Assembly (NCBI RefSeq): GCF_005154805.1
Contig: NZ_CP039727.1
Span: 4,585,501-4,649,500 of the forward strand
Source: Bacillus sp. S3
GTDB lineage: Bacteria; Bacillota; Bacilli; Bacillales; Cytobacillaceae
DNA: 64,000 nt
Direction: 5' to 3'
In this document: positions 62,160 to 64,000 of the stretch, piece after piece
Layout of the letters: the number at the start of each line of letters is the position of its first letter
How positions within the stretch are numbered: the first letter of the stretch is position 1
Translations under genes and position numbers: made by a program
Notes under the pieces: generated by a model
Told to the model about the DNA's origin: nothing
The model's database searches: none
The model's input: the letters and a program-made list of their open reading frames with translations, nothing else

Positions 62160-62978
62160 TTAGTTGGTTTTGATCCATTTTTTGTGAATTTCATCATACT
62201 TTCCGCTATCTTTCATCTTCTGAAGAGCGCTATTAATCGCGTCAACTAGTTCTTTATTTCCTTTTTTAACGGCAATTCCATATGGCTCTTCCGTAAACGT
62301 ACCACCGACCAACTCATAGCTTGAATCTTGGTCAGCCATACCGTAAAGAATCGAGTCATCTGTTGTTAAGGCATCGCCCTGACCGGATTTCAATGCTGTG
62401 AAGGCTTCCGTATAGTTTTCAAATTCTAATACAGTAGTATCTGGTGCTTTTTCGCGAATATTGATGGCGGATGTTGAGCCTTTAACCGCAAGAACCTTCG
62501 TACCTTTTTTCAAATCTTCAAGTCCTTTGATTGGGCTTCCCTTTTTAACAAGCAGGGATTGTCCGGCATCAAAGTAGACATCTGAGAAATCAACCTCTTT
62601 TTTACGTTCCTCTGAAATCGTCATGGTTGCGACGATTGCATCAATATCACCATTGTTTAACATTGGAATACGAGTTTTGGAGGTAACCTCTTTGAACTCT
62701 ACCTTTTTCTCGTCACCAAGAATGTCTTTTGCTAACTCTTTTGAAATATCAATATCAAAACCTTCAACTTCACCGGTAGATGGATTCTTAAGTCCAAATA
62801 ATCGTGTATCGTATTTTACCCCGATCACAATTTTATCTTTCTCTTTAATTTGCTCTAAAGCATTTTTGGCAGCTGATCCTGCTGTTTCTTTTTCACCGCT
62901 TTTACCGCAAGCTGAAAGCAGCATGGAAGCTGATAATAGAAGAACGCCAGCAATTTTACTTGTTTTACTCTTAAACAT
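62160..62978 (-). CDS. polar amino-acid binding lipoprotein (GlnH-like)
   Basis: 272 aa. Lipoprotein signal KIAGVLLLSASMLLSAC. Family 3 binding-protein motifs: KIVIGVKYDTRLFGLKNPST, GEVEGFDIDISKELAKDILG, DVDFSDVYFDAGQS-like segment and GSTSAINIREKAP. It binds glutamine, glutamate or a similar amino acid. Gene order ATPase, binding protein, permease, permease equals B. subtilis glnQHMP. Confidence 0.92.
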   Translation of the reverse strand: MFKSKTSKIAGVLLLSASMLLSACGKSGEKETAGSAAKNALEQIKEKDKIVIGVKYDTRLFGLKNPSTGEVEGFDIDISKELAKDILGDEKKVEFKEVTSKTRIPMLNNGDIDAIVATMTISEERKKEVDFSDVYFDAGQSLLVKKGSPIKGLEDLKKGTKVLAVKGSTSAINIREKAPDTTVLEFENYTEAFTALKSGQGDALTTDDSILYGMADQDSSYELVGGTFTEEPYGIAVKKGNKELVDAINSALQKMKDSGKYDEIHKKWIKTN

Positions 62979-62995
62979 AGTAATCCCCCTAAAGT

Positions 62996-63730
62996 TTAAT
63001 GGTTTAATATACGGCTGAGAAATAGACGCGCTCTTTCTTCTTTTGGATTGACGTAAAAATCAGCCGGTTTTCCCTGCTCAAGAATTTGCCCGTGGTCCAT
63101 GAATATGATGCGATCTGCAACCTCTTTCGCAAATCCCATTTCATGGGTAACGACGACCATCGTCATCCCTTCTTTTGCTAGCGTTTTCATAACGTCCAGC
63201 ACTTCCCCAATCATTTCCGGATCCAGGGCAGAAGTAGGCTCGTCAAACAGCATTATCTCTGGTTTCATAGCAAGTCCTCTTGCAATCGCCACCCTTTGCT
63301 GCTGGCCCCCTGATAATTGAGATGGATAAGCGTTTGCCTTATCGGGTATCCCTACTTTTTCAAGATAATACCTTGCCACTTTCTCCGCTTCCTCTTTCGA
63401 TTGTTTTAATACCATCGAAGGTGCGGTCGTAATATTTTCAAGTACGGTCTTATGTGGATATAAATAAAAATGCTGAAATACCATCCCGATATTTCGCCTT
63501 AACTGGTTGATATTTGTTTTTTTGTCATTCACTTTCACACCGTTTACGGTTAATTCTCCGTCAGTAATTGTTTCCAGCCGATTAATGCAGCGAAGCATCG
63601 TACTTTTCCCCGATCCAGAAGGACCAATGACAACAACAACTTCCCCTTTATTAATTTCTAGATTAATATTTTTAAGAACATGAAAGTTCCCATAATACTT
63701 GTTTACAGAATCAAACCGAATCATCCCCAT
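62996..63730 (-). CDS. glnQ: amino-acid ABC transporter ATPase (GlnQ-like)
   Basis: 244 aa. Walker [10 protein letters not shown], signature [17 protein letters not shown], Walker [16 protein letters not shown] and the switch His in [10 protein letters not shown]. It is the first gene of the operon and powers uptake through the two permeases. Confidence 0.95.
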   Translation of the reverse strand: MGMIRFDSVNKYYGNFHVLKNINLEINKGEVVVVIGPSGSGKSTMLRCINRLETITDGELTVNGVKVNDKKTNINQLRRNIGMVFQHFYLYPHKTVLENITTAPSMVLKQSKEEAEKVARYYLEKVGIPDKANAYPSQLSGGQQQRVAIARGLAMKPEIMLFDEPTSALDPEMIGEVLDVMKTLAKEGMTMVVVTHEMGFAKEVADRIIFMDHGQILEQGKPADFYVNPKEERARLFLSRILNH

Positions 63731-64000
63731 CCTCCTCTCTGTTGTTTTTTTAAAGTATGTAACCTGTCAGATTTAGTCAACTTTCGACTCTTTCGAATAT
63801 ACAAACAATTAATTGTATAATAAAATACTACAATTCATTTCTAATTTAGTAAACTATTATTCGGAAATTTGTGAATATTAGGAAGAAAGGACTGGAGAGA
63901 AAGGACTAGAGGGACGGCTCTCATGGCTTTTACTGTAAATAGATTAACCCCAAGAAAAGTCCCCTTGGTTTTCGCTCACACAAATAGGGAGCCCCATCAG
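63731..64000. other. window end: upstream region of glnQ and possible start of a new gene
   Basis: The first part is AT-rich and should contain the glnQ promoter; TGTCAGATTTAGTCAAC at about 63766 only partly resembles a TnrA/GlnR site. GAAAGGACT-xGAG is directly repeated near 63883-63912. From ATG 63923 a + strand frame stays open to the window edge (MAFTVNRLTPRKVP...) but without a good ribosome site; it cannot be judged. Confidence 0.3.

Noticed and set aside
63731..63800. TnrA/GlnR box upstream of glnQ
   Set aside because: The TGTCA-N7-TCAAC sequence matches only the left half of TGTNA-N7-TNACA.
63923..64000. New gene starting at ATG 63923
   Set aside because: Only 26 codons are visible, the ribosome site is poor and the peptide is not recognisable; reported only as part of the end region.

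Overview
The window reads as chromosomal DNA of a low- to mid-GC Gram-positive bacterium of the Bacillaceae. The evidence is strong AGGAGG-type ribosome binding sites with frequent TTG/GTG starts, sigma-A and sigma-B type promoters, CcpA-like sites, and genes such as glnQHMP, cdd and a KatE-type catalase. The pyridine-ring catabolic cluster resembles the nicotinate pathway known biochemically from Bacillus (Neobacillus) niacini. A Neobacillus-like host is an inference; there is no rRNA gene here to settle it.

Layout. 1-3.7 kb: the tail of a peptide-type ABC binding protein, two coupled amidohydrolase paralogues (one without its HxH metal motif) and an AroM-family protein. 3.8-4.1 kb: a 6-unit array of 52-bp palindromic repeats. 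4.5-21.3 kb: a probable nicotinate utilisation region. It has a NiaP-like transporter, an IclR regulator and a minus-strand run of eleven genes: a CoxG-like protein, medium and small hydroxylase subunits, two Mo large subunits, an FAD monooxygenase, a DUF3891 protein, a maleate isomerase, a DsrE-like protein, a maleamate-amidase-like protein and a GntR regulator. A divergent xdhC-like/LysR pair follows. 21.4-24.9 kb: two convergent quinoprotein-type dehydrogenases.

25.2-44.3 kb: a self-consistent locus for mucin-type core-1 O-glycan (galacto-N-biose). A secreted GH101 endo-alpha-N-acetylgalactosaminidase with cell-wall-binding repeats would release Gal-beta1,3-GalNAc. An ABC importer takes it up and a GH112 phosphorylase splits it to Gal-1-P and GalNAc. 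A ROK kinase, deacetylase, AgaS, LacC and LacD would then carry GalNAc to triose phosphates. AraC and GntR regulators flank the two halves; the sequence shows a cre-like site over one promoter and a palindromic operator over the other.

44.4-51.2 kb: a membrane protein with a degenerate dihydroorotate-dehydrogenase-like domain, a second 52-bp palindrome array (9 units) interrupted by an IS256-family element with a clear 8-bp target duplication, a sigma-B-type promoter and catalase, and cytidine deaminase. 51.2-57.9 kb: an unfamiliar operon with a mannose-family PTS (IIA, IIB, IIC, IID), two amidohydrolase-2 proteins (one missing key metal ligands), an eIF2B-like protein without the sugar-isomerase catalytic residues, a BtpA/SgcQ-type protein and a GntR regulator whose promoter is bracketed by two identical operators. 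This is the best candidate for an undescribed pathway. 58-64 kb: an NhaC-type antiporter, a DUF421 protein and a glnQHMP-type amino-acid ABC transporter.

A family of GC-rich dispersed elements (three long copies and one short deletion derivative) sits at operon boundaries in the first 19 kb.
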